Source: JAGLOK01 sp963675575
Lineage (GTDB): Bacteria; Bacillota; Clostridia; Christensenellales; UMGS416
Reading direction: 5' to 3'
Length of the DNA stretch: 64,000 nucleotides
Assembly: GCA_963675575.1 (NCBI GenBank)
Contig: OY776378.1
Location: 1 to 64,000 of the forward strand
Below the pieces are notes generated by a model that had not been told where the DNA came from, made no database searches, and saw only the letters and a program-made list of their open reading frames with translations. This document shows, piece by piece, positions 34,526 to 43,062 of this stretch. Numbering within the stretch: position 1 is the stretch's first letter; each line of letters starts with the position of its first letter. The position numbers and the translations under genes were made by a program.

Positions 34526-34660
34526 ATGAAAAGAACTTATCAGCCAAAAGAACGCCAGCGCAAAAGAGAACACGGCTTTAGAAAGCGCATGAAAACAAAA
34601 CAGGGGCGCAACATTTTAAATCGCCGTCGCAGCAAAGGCCGCAAGAAATTATCGGCTTAA
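34526..34660 (+). CDS. rpmH: 50S ribosomal protein L34
   Basis: 44 residues starting MKRTYQPKERQRKREHGFRK, full length for L34, basic, with GRNILNRRRSKGRKKLSA at the end. It binds 23S rRNA early in large-subunit assembly. ATG at 34526 with AAAAGGAG upstream. First gene of the conserved rpmH-rnpA-yidD-yidC-jag set; rnpA begins 6 bases after its stop. Confidence 0.97.
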   Translation: MKRTYQPKERQRKREHGFRKRMKTKQGRNILNRRRSKGRKKLSA

Positions 34661-34666
34661 TTATTT

Positions 34667-35059
34667 ATGCTGGGTGCAAAAAACCGGCTGTCCAAAAACA
34701 GAGACTTTAGATTCATCTATAGGCGCGGCAAAAACATCGCCCAAAAGAGAGTGGCGATGGTGTATGTTAAAAGCCGTGGGAATGATGAACTGCTGATTGG
34801 TTTTTCAGTCAGCCGAAAAGTGGCAAAAGCAGTTGAGCGCAACAGGATAAAAAGACTGATGCGCGAAAACACGAGGCTTATAATTGACGAAATTATACCC
34901 GGACACCGAATAATTTTTATCGCGCGTGCAGCAGCAAATAGTTCGAGCTACGATGAAATCGGAAGCGATATAAAAAAACTTTTAAAAAAAGCAGGGCTTT
35001 TTAGGACACACATTAACGGAAAGAACGCAAATGTCCAAAATACTTCTAGCAATAATTAA
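34667..35059 (+). CDS. rnpA: Ribonuclease P protein component
   Basis: 130 residues. KNRLSKNRDFRFIYRRGKN at the start, FSVSRKVAKAVERNRIKRLMRE at about residues 45-66 with the family RNR signature, then a C-terminal helix. It assists the RNase P RNA in 5' processing of tRNA precursors. The SD is weak, as usual when translation is coupled to rpmH. The last 29 bases overlap yidD in another frame. Confidence 0.95.
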   Translation: MLGAKNRLSKNRDFRFIYRRGKNIAQKRVAMVYVKSRGNDELLIGFSVSRKVAKAVERNRIKRLMRENTRLIIDEIIPGHRIIFIARAAANSSSYDEIGSDIKKLLKKAGLFRTHINGKNANVQNTSSNN

Positions 35060-35240
35060 ATTCTATCAAAAGCACATATCCCCGGGCTTGGGAGATCATT
35101 GCAGATTTCTTCCCACATGCTCGCAATACGCTTTTGATTCTATTTTAAAACACGGGGCGTTTAAAGGCACATATTTTGCCATCAGGCGTATACTCAAATG
35201 CCACCCATTTCACGCGGGCGGATACGATCCTGTACCTTAA
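35031..35240 (+). CDS. yidD: Membrane protein insertion efficiency factor YidD
   Basis: 69 residues. LAIIKFYQKHISPGLGDHCRF then PTCSQYAFDSILKHGAFKG and RILKCHPFHAGGYDPVP are the DUF37/YidD hallmarks. A small peripheral protein that helps YidC-dependent insertion. Overlaps the rnpA end by 29 bases and has its own AGAAC-type weak SD. Follows the usual gene order. Confidence 0.95.
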   Translation: MSKILLAIIKFYQKHISPGLGDHCRFLPTCSQYAFDSILKHGAFKGTYFAIRRILKCHPFHAGGYDPVP

Positions 35241-35270
35241 CTAATGTTTTTTTAAGAAAGGAAAAACAAA

Positions 35271-36155
35271 TTGGGATTTTTAACTAATAACTTTATTGCC
35301 GATTTTTTTGCAACTGTGCTTAACGCAATTTATTCACTGATAGGAAGCTACGGATGGTCAATTGTTTTGCTTACAATTATCATAAGGATACTTCTGCTTC
35401 CTCTTGACATCAAGCAAAAAAAGAACACAAGGAAACAAAAATTGCTTCAACCAAAAGTTGATGCGATTAAAAGAAAGTATGCAAACGACAAGGAAATGCA
35501 GTCCAAAAAAACCATGGAGCTTTACAAGGAGGAAAATTTTTCAATGTTTTCCGGCTGTTTGCCCATGCTTTTGCAGATGCCAATCCTTTTTGCTTTCTTT
35601 GGAGCAATGAGCATAATCGCGGGCGAGCAGATTTTAGCTATCTATGAGGCCGCAAAAACCTTGCCTCCAGAAAGCATTCAAATAGAAAGCTGGTTTTGGG
35701 TGAAAAACATTTGGCAGCCGGACGTATTTCTGCTTGTAGACAATTTCCCCAAGAACACCTCTGTGATTCCTTTATTTGAGCAGATAAGCCAGAGATATCA
35801 AGTAATCAAAAATGCAAACATTACAGATTTTGATGCCGTTCTTGCTCCTGTTAGAGCGATATATGCGGGAGTTATGAATGGTTGGTTCATATTGCCGCTA
35901 TTAGCCGGCGGGATGAGCTTCCTTCAAAGTAAAATCACTATGCCCGCTCAGCCGGCACAGCCTCAACCCAATGAACCGGCAAATCCCATGTCGGGAAAGA
36001 TGATGCAGTATTTGTTTCCGGTCATGTCCATTGTGATTTGTGTTTCGGCATCTGCGGCATTTGCCCTTTATTGGTCAATAAGCAGTATGGTTGGTGTTGT
36101 ATCGAGTGTGGTAATTGAAAAAGTGCTCACGGCAAAGGAGAATCAAAACGCTTAG
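35271..36155 (+). CDS. yidC: YidC/Oxa1/SpoIIIJ membrane insertase
   Basis: 294 residues from TTG 35271 with AAAGGA 7 bases upstream. Five membrane segments: SWSIVLLTII-type first helix near residue 25, cytoplasmic loop with QKKNTRKQKLLQPKVDAIKRKY and YKEENFSMFSGCLPMLLQMP, helices after that, and the last near AFALYWSISSMVGVV. No lipobox, unlike SpoIIIJ of Bacillus. A charged residue in the first helix region (IIRILLLP) fits the hydrophilic groove arginine. The insert between about 115 and 190 is longer than in short homologues. Confidence 0.94.
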   Translation: MGFLTNNFIADFFATVLNAIYSLIGSYGWSIVLLTIIIRILLLPLDIKQKKNTRKQKLLQPKVDAIKRKYANDKEMQSKKTMELYKEENFSMFSGCLPMLLQMPILFAFFGAMSIIAGEQILAIYEAAKTLPPESIQIESWFWVKNIWQPDVFLLVDNFPKNTSVIPLFEQISQRYQVIKNANITDFDAVLAPVRAIYAGVMNGWFILPLLAGGMSFLQSKITMPAQPAQPQPNEPANPMSGKMMQYLFPVMSIVICVSASAAFALYWSISSMVGVVSSVVIEKVLTAKENQNA

Positions 36156-36170
36156 GAGGCGATAATTTAT

Positions 36171-36803
36171 ATGAAGACCATAGAAAGTATCGGCAAAACA
36201 GTGGAAGAGGCCGTACAGAAGGGACTCGAACAGCTGGACTTATCCATTGCGGAAGCACAGATAGAAGTTTTGGATGAAGGAACTAAGGGCGTATTGGGAC
36301 TTTTGGGTGTAAAGATGGCCCGCGTGCGGGTAAGCGAGAAGTTTTCTTATGCAAACAAAGCTGTATCATTTTTATCTCAGGTGTCAAAGCTGATGGACGT
36401 TTCTGATCCGGGAATTGCTGTTGCGGAAGATGACAACAACATTAAAATCCGGATAGAAGGAGCGCATGTGGGAGCGTTGATAGGTCATCGCGGAGAAACG
36501 CTTGACGCATTGCAGCTTTTGACTTCTCTTGTTGTAAATCATCAGCATGGAGAAACCGAAGATGAATATTACAGAATACACCTTGACGTGGGAGGATACA
36601 GAAAAAAGCGCGAAAAGACACTGGAGTCGCTTGCCAGCCGCTTGGCGGAAAAGGCACTTAGCTCCGGGAGAAATATCGCACTTGATCCAATGAATTCCTA
36701 TGAGAGGCGGATAGTTCACACAGTGCTTGCCGAAATAGATGGGATATCCACCTATTCTGAAGGCGCGGAGCCACAGCGAAGAGTAATTATAACATTAGAT
36801 TGA
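36171..36803 (+). CDS. jag: Jag/KhpB RNA-binding protein
   Basis: 210 residues in the standard order: Jag_N (KTIESIGKTVEEAVQKGLEQL, residues 1-50), KH domain (GAHVGALIGHRGETLDALQL, about 98-120, with the GxxG loop as GHRG), and R3H (NSYERRIVHTVLAEIDGI then RRVIITLD, about 175-210). Binds RNA with KhpA and influences cell-wall synthesis and division. SD AGGAGGC. The stop TGA lies within a tandem 9-bp repeat that follows the gene. Confidence 0.95.
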   Translation: MKTIESIGKTVEEAVQKGLEQLDLSIAEAQIEVLDEGTKGVLGLLGVKMARVRVSEKFSYANKAVSFLSQVSKLMDVSDPGIAVAEDDNNIKIRIEGAHVGALIGHRGETLDALQLLTSLVVNHQHGETEDEYYRIHLDVGGYRKKREKTLESLASRLAEKALSSGRNIALDPMNSYERRIVHTVLAEIDGISTYSEGAEPQRRVIITLD

Positions 36804-36820
36804 TTAGATTGATTAGATTG
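36794..36820 (+). repeat. Three tandem copies of a 9-bp repeat over the jag stop
   Basis: ATTAGATTG three times without change (36794-36802, 36803-36811, 36812-36820). The first copy encodes the last codons and stop (TTA GAT TGA) of jag, so changes in copy number leave the protein unaltered but move the terminator. Confidence 0.85.
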
Positions 36821-36838
36821 AAGAATGAAGAAGGAAAG

Positions 36839-36867
36839 AAAAGCCGCCTTTCACAGGGCGGTTTTTT
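36839..36867 (+). terminator. Rho-independent terminator of the rpmH-jag operon
   Basis: AAAAGCCGCC / GGCGGTTTTTT with an 8-base loop and one G-U pair. Confidence 0.85.
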
Positions 36868-36981
36868 CTTTGTCATTTAATGAGATTATAATAAAACAAA
36901 TAAAATATGAGTTTATAGTTTTGTATTTGACACATTTTTTATTTTAATGTAATGTTACAAAAAAAAGAATACAGGATTTTA

Positions 36982-37314
36982 ATGGAGAAAAAACTATTTA
37001 TAATTAAGCTGTTACACACCATTATTTGGTCATTCTATGTGATGGTAATATTTTATATTTTATATTCGGGTATATTTAATAAAATCAGTATTTTCACTTA
37101 TGTTGCTATAGGGTTAGTTGTGCTGGAAGGGTTAATATTGATTGCGTTTAAGTGGCGATGCCCGCTGACCGTTGTAGGATATAAATATAGCGAGACAAAA
37201 GAAATGGGATTTGATATTTTCATTCCAAAATGGCTTGCAAAGCATAACAAAACGATATTTACATTAACATTTGTGGCTGGACTTATAGCGGTCGCGTTAA
37301 GACTGATATTTTGA
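36982..37314 (+). CDS. Small membrane protein, DUF2784-like
   Basis: 110 residues from ATG 36982 (AGGA 5 bases upstream; the ATG at 36952 has no SD). Three membrane helices (LLHTIIWSFYVMVIFYIL, FTYVAIGLVVLEGLILIAF, FTLTFVAGLIAVALRLIF). The sequence WRCPLTVVGYKYSE after the second helix includes a CPLT motif like that of DUF2784 proteins. No function is known. Single gene between terminators. Confidence 0.65.
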   Translation: MEKKLFIIKLLHTIIWSFYVMVIFYILYSGIFNKISIFTYVAIGLVVLEGLILIAFKWRCPLTVVGYKYSETKEMGFDIFIPKWLAKHNKTIFTLTFVAGLIAVALRLIF

Positions 37315-37321
37315 GCATAAT

Positions 37322-37347
37322 AAAAAAGGGACGCTTTTGCGTCCCTT
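37322..37347 (-). terminator. Terminator of the aldolase gene
   Basis: AAGGGACGC / GCGTCCCTT with a four-base loop; on the minus strand it is followed by TTTTTTA. It also faces the end of the small membrane-protein gene. Confidence 0.85.
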
Positions 37348-37368
37348 AATGGTATCTAAATTTTTAAG

Positions 37369-38298
37369 TTAAGCTTTGCCTTCACACCCTAAAACATTTT
37401 TGATTTTATGTTCCACTATTGATTGCGTGTAATCGCGGGCAACGCCCAAATATTTTCTTGGGTCGAATTCTTTAGGATTTTCAGCAAGATGATGGCGGAT
37501 TGCCGCTGTTACCGCGAGGCGGATGTCAGAGTCAATGTTGATTTTGCATACAGCCATTGATGCGGCTTTGCGAAGCATATCTTCAGGTACGCCCTGTGCT
37601 CCGGACATGTCCCCGCCGAATTTGTTGATTTCTGCGACATATTCGGGTACAACGGATGAAGCTCCGTGAAGAACTATAGGAAATCCGGGTAAACGCTGTG
37701 AGATTTCTTCCAAGATGTCATAGCGAAGAAGAGGCTCGCCTTTGAACTTGAAAGCGCCATGGCTTGTGCCGATTGCTATTGCGAGTGAATCCACGCCTGT
37801 TTTTTCAACGAATTCATTTACTTCGTCAGGATGTGTGAATTTTGCGTCTTCAGCGGAAACGTTAACGTCATCTTCGATTCCGGCGAGCTGCCCGAGTTCA
37901 CCTTCAACTGTTACTCCATGCTCGTGTGCGTACTCAACTACTTTTTTTGTAACTGCGATGTTATCTGCGAATGAATGATGGCTTCCGTCTATCATAACCG
38001 ATGAAAAACCATCGTCAATGCATTGCTTGCAGATTTCAAAATCTGCGCCATGATCCAAATGCAAAGCTATGGGAAGACCAGTCTCTGCTACCGCGGCTTC
38101 AACCAATTTCTTGAGGTAAAGCGAACCAGCGTATTTCCTGGCGCCCGCTGAGACCTGAAGAATAAGAGGAGCATTGAGCTTTTTTGCGGCATTTACTATG
38201 CCCTGGACCATTTCCATATTATTCACATTGAAAGCACCTATGGCGTAACCTCCGTCATAAGCCTTTTTTAGCATATCTTTTGTTGTAACAAGTGGCAT
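37369..38298 (-). CDS. fba: Class II fructose-1,6-bisphosphate aldolase
   Basis: 309 residues from ATG 38298 (AAGGAG 7 bases upstream). MPLVTTKDMLKKAYDGGYAIGAFNVNN opening, zinc site HLDHGAD near residue 83, IDGSHH near 105, and the substrate-phosphate loops IAIGTSHGAFKF and VLHGASSV followed by INIDSDIR. Catalyses the reversible cleavage of fructose-1,6-bisphosphate to glyceraldehyde-3-phosphate and dihydroxyacetone phosphate; a zinc enzyme. Stand-alone gene with its own promoter and terminator. Related tagatose aldolases share the fold, so the sugar is assigned by general similarity. Confidence 0.93.
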   Translation of the reverse strand: MPLVTTKDMLKKAYDGGYAIGAFNVNNMEMVQGIVNAAKKLNAPLILQVSAGARKYAGSLYLKKLVEAAVAETGLPIALHLDHGADFEICKQCIDDGFSSVMIDGSHHSFADNIAVTKKVVEYAHEHGVTVEGELGQLAGIEDDVNVSAEDAKFTHPDEVNEFVEKTGVDSLAIAIGTSHGAFKFKGEPLLRYDILEEISQRLPGFPIVLHGASSVVPEYVAEINKFGGDMSGAQGVPEDMLRKAASMAVCKINIDSDIRLAVTAAIRHHLAENPKEFDPRKYLGVARDYTQSIVEHKIKNVLGCEGKA

Positions 38299-38328
38299 AT
38301 TGATTCTCCTTAGTTTTTTTTCACACAC

Positions 38329-38357
38329 AATATATCAGAAAAACGCTTTATTAGCAA
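38329..38357 (-). promoter_or_regulatory. Promoter of fba
   Basis: On the minus strand TTGCTA (38357-38352), 17-base spacer, TATATT (38334-38329) with TGa just before the -10. Confidence 0.7.
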
Positions 38358-38480
38358 TTAGTAATGCGTCATTTGGGTAAAATATATGGTTTTTATTTGT
38401 ATCAGGTATCATAATCGACCAAACTTGATATTGGCGGCTTATAAGACGTTTTGAGCGGAACAATTAATAAATTCAAACCC

Positions 38481-38509
38481 ATGACTTGGAAGTTTATTTG
38501 TGATATAAT
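38481..38509 (+). promoter_or_regulatory. Promoter directly before the wbuB-like gene
   Basis: ATGACT (38481-38486), 17 bases, TATAAT (38504-38509) with TGa before it. Expected start of transcription is 38515-38518, at the ATG of 38518, and no SD precedes that ATG: a leaderless mRNA is predicted. Confidence 0.6.
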
Positions 38510-38517
38510 TATCTGAA

Positions 38518-39729
38518 ATGAAAATCCTTATTGTTACACAATATTTTTATCCGGAGCCGATGCGCGTAAACGACATCGCGCGTATCCTTGTTGAAAAGGG
38601 GCATGAAGTGCATGTGCTCACTGGTGTTCCCAATTATCCGGAAGGAAAAGTGCTTGCCGACTACAGGGGCAAAAATTATAAAAAACATGAAACAGAAACG
38701 CTTTTCGGGGTAAAAGTCGTGCGTTCAAAGATTTTGGGCCGCGGCAATAGTTCGTTTAGCCTGCTATTAAACTATATTTCTTTTGCGTTTTTTGCCTCCG
38801 TCAAGGCTCAAAGAATTGAGGCGGACGCTGACGTAGTATTCATACAGCAGCATTCTCCCATCACTTTATGCCGACCGGCATACGTGTATGCCAAAAGAAC
38901 AAAATGCCCGGTTGTGCTAAACTGTCTTGACCTTTGGCCTGAAAGCATAACCTCGCGCATGAGATTGAACGAGAACACTTTTTTTTATAAAAGGTTAAGA
39001 AATTATTGCAGGCGCATATATAATAAGGCAACGGCGCTTCTTGTGACTTCAAGCGGTTTCGCTGATTATTTTAAAGAAGTGCTTGGAATGGACCGTGACG
39101 TGATACACGTGCCCCAATACGCGGAAGATATCTTTAAACCAATGCCCCTTCCCAAAACGAGGGGGCTTAGTCTGCTTTTTGCAGGAAACGTGGGGTTTTC
39201 GCAGTCGGTGGACACGATAATACGCGCGGCTTCGCTTTTAAAGGATGAAGACGATATCCGTTGGAACATAGTGGGCAGTGGCAGCGCGCTTGACGAATGC
39301 AGGGATTTGGCGACAGAGCTTGGAGTTTCTCATCTTGTGACTTTCCATGGAAGACGGCCGCTTGAGGAAATGCCAAAGTTTTATGAGGCAGCTGATGCTT
39401 TGATAGTTACGTTGAAAGCAAGTAAACTAATTGAGCTTACGCTCCCCGGAAAGGTGCAGACATATATGGCTGCTGGGCGTCCCATTTTGGCGGCAGCCGG
39501 AGGAGAAACATCAAAAGTGATTGAAGAAGCCGAATGCGGACTGGCTTGCGGGTCGGAAGACTTTATATCGCTTGCAAAAAATGTGTATGCACTTTTAAAA
39601 AACAAAAATAAATTAGAAGAATATGCGAAAAACGCAAGAATCTATTATGATAAAAATTATTGTCAGGAGAAGTTCTTTGATGATATATTGAATGTAATGG
39701 ATGTTTGCGTCAAACATTATGAAAAATAG
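38518..39729 (+). CDS. WbuB-like family 4 glycosyltransferase
   Basis: 403 residues. KILIVTQYFYPEPMRVNDIA then LTGVPNYPEGK at the N-terminus and FIQQHSP are characteristic of WbuB-type enzymes, several of which transfer L-FucNAc. The C-terminal half has FAGNVGFSQSVDTII and KASKLIELTLPGKVQTYMAAGRPILAA. The next three genes make UDP-L-FucNAc, which supports this donor by context. The start is fixed by the conserved N-terminus although no SD is seen; see the promoter just upstream. Operon II runs from here to at least 44157. Confidence 0.85.
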   Translation: MKILIVTQYFYPEPMRVNDIARILVEKGHEVHVLTGVPNYPEGKVLADYRGKNYKKHETETLFGVKVVRSKILGRGNSSFSLLLNYISFAFFASVKAQRIEADADVVFIQQHSPITLCRPAYVYAKRTKCPVVLNCLDLWPESITSRMRLNENTFFYKRLRNYCRRIYNKATALLVTSSGFADYFKEVLGMDRDVIHVPQYAEDIFKPMPLPKTRGLSLLFAGNVGFSQSVDTIIRAASLLKDEDDIRWNIVGSGSALDECRDLATELGVSHLVTFHGRRPLEEMPKFYEAADALIVTLKASKLIELTLPGKVQTYMAAGRPILAAAGGETSKVIEEAECGLACGSEDFISLAKNVYALLKNKNKLEEYAKNARIYYDKNYCQEKFFDDILNVMDVCVKHYEK

Positions 39730-39747
39730 CAGTTGTGGAGGACTTTA

Positions 39748-40767
39748 ATGTTTAGAGGAAAAACCTTATTGATAACAGGCGGCACGGGCTCATTTGGCAA
39801 TGCCGTATTGGACAGATTTTTGGATACCGATATCACACAGATCCGAATTTTTTCGCGTGATGAAAAAAAGCAGCACGACATGCGAAAAAAATATAATAAC
39901 GACAAATTGAAGTTTTATATAGGTGATGTCCGCGACAAGCGCTCAGTTGACTACGCTATGAGCGGTGTTGACTATGTGTTTCACGCGGCGGCGCTCAAAC
40001 AGGTTCCTTCCTGCGAATTTTATCCTATGGAAGCGGTTAAAACAAATGTTTTGGGAACCGGGAATGTATTGGATTCGGCCGTAGAAGCGGGAGTCAAAAA
40101 GGTTATTTGCCTATCCACAGACAAGGCGGTCTACCCTATTAACGCGATGGGAATATCCAAAGCTATGATGGAAAAAGTGATGATTGCGAAATCCAGAAAC
40201 GCCGAAAATACCGTTATCTGCGCGACACGTTATGGAAACGTTATGGCATCTCGCGGCTCGGTTATTCCTCTTTTTGTAAACCAAATTGAAAGCGGCGGGG
40301 AGATAACGGTCACAGATCCCAATATGACTCGTTTTTTGATGTCGCTTGAAGAGGCTGTCGAGCTTGTGCTTTATGCTTTTAAAAACGCTTTGCCCGGCGA
40401 CATTTTTGTACAAAAAGCGCCGGCGTGCACTGTGGAAACGCTTGCAATAGCGTTAAGGGAACTTTTTGAAGCCCAAAACGATATTAAGATAATAGGCACC
40501 CGTCATGGTGAAAAGCTTTATGAAACTCTGCTCACTCGCGAAGAGATGGCTGTCGCAAAAGATTTGCCCGGCTATTTCCGTATTGTTCCGGACAACCGCG
40601 ATTTGAACTATGCAAAATATTTTTCCGAAGGTGAGGAGTTTTCTGAAGAAGGCATGGACTATAACTCCCATAACACAGAGCGTTTGGGTCTCGAGCAAGT
40701 AAAGGCAAAGCTTTTAAATCTTGATTTCATACAAAAAGAACTGAAAGAGAAGCGTAAAGGCAAATGA
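39748..40767 (+). CDS. fnlA: UDP-GlcNAc 4,6-dehydratase / 5-epimerase (FnlA/CapE type)
   Basis: 339 residues from ATG 39748 (TGGAGG 6 bases upstream; the open frame extends to a TTG at 39733 that overlaps the SD). Extended SDR: TGGTGSFGNAVLDRFL NAD-binding loop at residues 9-24, then FHAAALKQVP, LSTDKAVYPINAMG, TRYGNVMASRGSVIPLF, and HGEKLYETLL near 250. First step from UDP-GlcNAc toward UDP-L-FucNAc. The catalytic YxxxK is altered to MGISKAM, as in the CapE/FlaA1-like dehydratase group. The next gene overlaps by 4 bases. Confidence 0.87.
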   Translation: MFRGKTLLITGGTGSFGNAVLDRFLDTDITQIRIFSRDEKKQHDMRKKYNNDKLKFYIGDVRDKRSVDYAMSGVDYVFHAAALKQVPSCEFYPMEAVKTNVLGTGNVLDSAVEAGVKKVICLSTDKAVYPINAMGISKAMMEKVMIAKSRNAENTVICATRYGNVMASRGSVIPLFVNQIESGGEITVTDPNMTRFLMSLEEAVELVLYAFKNALPGDIFVQKAPACTVETLAIALRELFEAQNDIKIIGTRHGEKLYETLLTREEMAVAKDLPGYFRIVPDNRDLNYAKYFSEGEEFSEEGMDYNSHNTERLGLEQVKAKLLNLDFIQKELKEKRKGK

Positions 40768-41873
40768 AAAATTGTTTGGTAACGGGGGCAAACGGCTTTG
40801 TGGGCCGCAATTTATGCTCGAGCCTTGAGCTGAGAGAAGACGTCAAGGTTTTAAAATACGATATAAATAACACCAAGCAGGATCTTGAAGAGTATTTAAA
40901 GCAGGCGGATTTCGTCTTTCATCTTGCGGGTGTTAACCGCCCCAAAAACGATGGTGAGTTCATTACCGGCAACGCAAACCTTACCCAAGACATAGTGGAT
41001 ATACTAAAATCCAATGGCAAAAGCACACCAATTTTACTTTCATCTTCCATACAGGCGCAAAAAGACAACCCATACGGAAAAAGTAAAAAAATGGCTGAAG
41101 ATGCCGTATTGGAATACGGAAAAACAGCAACAGCTTATGTTTATCGATTTCCTAATCTTTTTGGTAAATGGAGCAGGCCAAATTACAACAGCGTGGTGGC
41201 GACTTTTTGCCACAACATCGCGCATGATTTACCCATACAGATAAATGATGAAAACTATTTACTGCCGCTATGCTATGTTGATGATGTGGTTCGCGAATGC
41301 ATGAAGTGCTTGGACGGCAAAAAGCGAATAGCGTCCGACGGATTTTGTCATGCGGAAACAACGTACCAAATAACGCTTGGCGAATTGGCGGAAAAGATAA
41401 GATCGTTTAAAGAAATACGCGAAACCAGTGTGATTCCCGATATGGCTGATAATTTCACAAGAATATTACATTCGACCTATCTTTCCTATCTTGAAGAAGA
41501 TAATTTTTCATACTTTCCCACCCTGCATTCGGATGACCGCGGCTGGCTGTTTGAGCTAATAAAGCAGCCGCATGCGGGACAGATATTTGTTTCGCTTACA
41601 AAGCCTGGGATAACCCGCGGCAACCACTACCACCATACAAAGGTGGAGAAATTTGCAGTTGCGCAGGGTGAGGCTGTTATTCGTTTCAGAAAGATTGACA
41701 GTGATGAGGTTTTGGAATATCGCGTGTCCGGCGATAAGCCCGAGATAGTGGACATACCTCCGGGTTATACCCACAACATTGAAAACATCGGCGATACAGA
41801 TGTGCTGACGCTTTTCTGGTCATGCGAGCTGTTTGACCCGGACAATCCGGACACTTATTATTTGAGCGTGTGA
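40764..41873 (+). CDS. fnlB: CapF/FnlB reductase with C-terminal cupin
   Basis: 369 residues. N-terminal SDR with TGANGFVGRNL (residues about 6-16) and YGKSKKMAEDAV (about 108, with the catalytic Y and K), and a C-terminal cupin (about 250-369) with HSDDRGWLFELIK, GNHYHHTKVEKF zinc-binding histidines and IPPGYTHNIEN. This bifunctional layout is that of CapF, which acts between the dehydratase and the 2-epimerase in UDP-L-FucNAc synthesis. Overlaps fnlA by 4 bases. Confidence 0.88.
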   Translation: MKNCLVTGANGFVGRNLCSSLELREDVKVLKYDINNTKQDLEEYLKQADFVFHLAGVNRPKNDGEFITGNANLTQDIVDILKSNGKSTPILLSSSIQAQKDNPYGKSKKMAEDAVLEYGKTATAYVYRFPNLFGKWSRPNYNSVVATFCHNIAHDLPIQINDENYLLPLCYVDDVVRECMKCLDGKKRIASDGFCHAETTYQITLGELAEKIRSFKEIRETSVIPDMADNFTRILHSTYLSYLEEDNFSYFPTLHSDDRGWLFELIKQPHAGQIFVSLTKPGITRGNHYHHTKVEKFAVAQGEAVIRFRKIDSDEVLEYRVSGDKPEIVDIPPGYTHNIENIGDTDVLTLFWSCELFDPDNPDTYYLSV

Positions 41874-41885
41874 GGAGCTAAATTA

Positions 41886-43010
41886 ATGAATAAACTAAAA
41901 ATAATGACAATAGTGGGCACGCGCCCTGAGATAATAAGGCTTTCGGCCGTAATGAAGGCTGTGGATAAGTATTTCGACCATGTTCTGGTGCACACGGGAC
42001 AAAATTGGGATTACACCCTAAACCAAGTGTTCTTTGAAGAGCTTGGTATTAAAAAGCCTGACTATACCCTCGATTCTGTTGGAGAGGATTTAGGTGAAAC
42101 GGTTGGAAATATCATCGCAAAGTCCTATAAAATCATGAAGGAAGTAAATCCTGATGCGCTTTTAATATTAGGCGACACAAACTCCGCACTGTCGGCTTAT
42201 TCGGCAAAGAGGTTAAAGATTCCTGTATTTCATATGGAAGCGGGCAATCGGTGCTTTGATCAGAATGTGCCCGAGGAGATTAACCGTAGGATAGTTGACC
42301 ATATGAGCGACATCAACTTGTGCTACACGGAGCATTCCAGAAGATATCTTTTGGCCGAGGGCAAGCGCCCAGACCATGTTTTTGTGACAGGATCCCCTAT
42401 GGCTGAGGTGTTGGATGAACACATGTCGTCAATCGATAACAGTGATATTTTGAAAAAGCTTGATTTGCAAAGCGGCAAATATATGCTTCTTTCAGCCCAC
42501 CGCGAAGAAAATATAGATAATGAAAAGACATTCACATCTCTTATGAGTGCAGTAAACCAAGCAGCGGAAACGTATAACATGCCAATTGTATACTCCACAC
42601 ATCCGCGCTCGCTAAAGCGAATACAAGAAAGCGGATTTAAGTTTCATCCGTTGGTTCGAAGCCTTGAGCCTTTTGGTTTTTTTGACTATAATAAACTGCA
42701 AAAGAACGCTTTTTGCGTATTATCCGATAGCGGAACATTATCTGAGGAAAGCGCGATGCTTGGCTTTCCCGGTGTGCTGATTCGTACAAGCACAGAGCGT
42801 CCTGAAGTGTTGGATAAGGGCACAGTTATAATAGGCGGCGTTTCATTTGATGATGTAAGCCGCTCTATAGAGCTTTCGCGCGCAATGCATGAAGCAGGCG
42901 AGCCTACAGTGCTTGCCAGCGACTATCGCGACAAAAATGTGTCGGTTAAAGTGGTTAAGATAATTCAAAGCTACACTGGAATTGTAAATGACGTTATTTG
43001 GAGAAAATAG
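41886..43010 (+). CDS. fnlC: UDP-N-acetylglucosamine 2-epimerase family (FnlC/CapG)
   Basis: 374 residues. IVGTRPEIIRLSAVMKAVDK opening, ILGDTNSALSAYSAKRLKIP, HMEAGNRCFDQNVPEEINRR (residues about 118-137), SAHREENI and SDSGTLSEESAMLG, all of the non-hydrolysing WecB-type epimerase family. Next to fnlA and fnlB it is expected to perform the last C2 epimerisation to UDP-L-FucNAc. 12 bases separate it from fnlB. Confidence 0.88.
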   Translation: MNKLKIMTIVGTRPEIIRLSAVMKAVDKYFDHVLVHTGQNWDYTLNQVFFEELGIKKPDYTLDSVGEDLGETVGNIIAKSYKIMKEVNPDALLILGDTNSALSAYSAKRLKIPVFHMEAGNRCFDQNVPEEINRRIVDHMSDINLCYTEHSRRYLLAEGKRPDHVFVTGSPMAEVLDEHMSSIDNSDILKKLDLQSGKYMLLSAHREENIDNEKTFTSLMSAVNQAAETYNMPIVYSTHPRSLKRIQESGFKFHPLVRSLEPFGFFDYNKLQKNAFCVLSDSGTLSEESAMLGFPGVLIRTSTERPEVLDKGTVIIGGVSFDDVSRSIELSRAMHEAGEPTVLASDYRDKNVSVKVVKIIQSYTGIVNDVIWRK

Positions 43011-43062
43011 CCTGCTTGTCTGATAAGAGAGAAAGAGCTTGCCGCTAAAGGCAATTTGAAAT

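Noticed and set aside
36794..36820. CRISPR-like direct repeats
   Set aside because: Nine-base units in direct contact, with no spacers.
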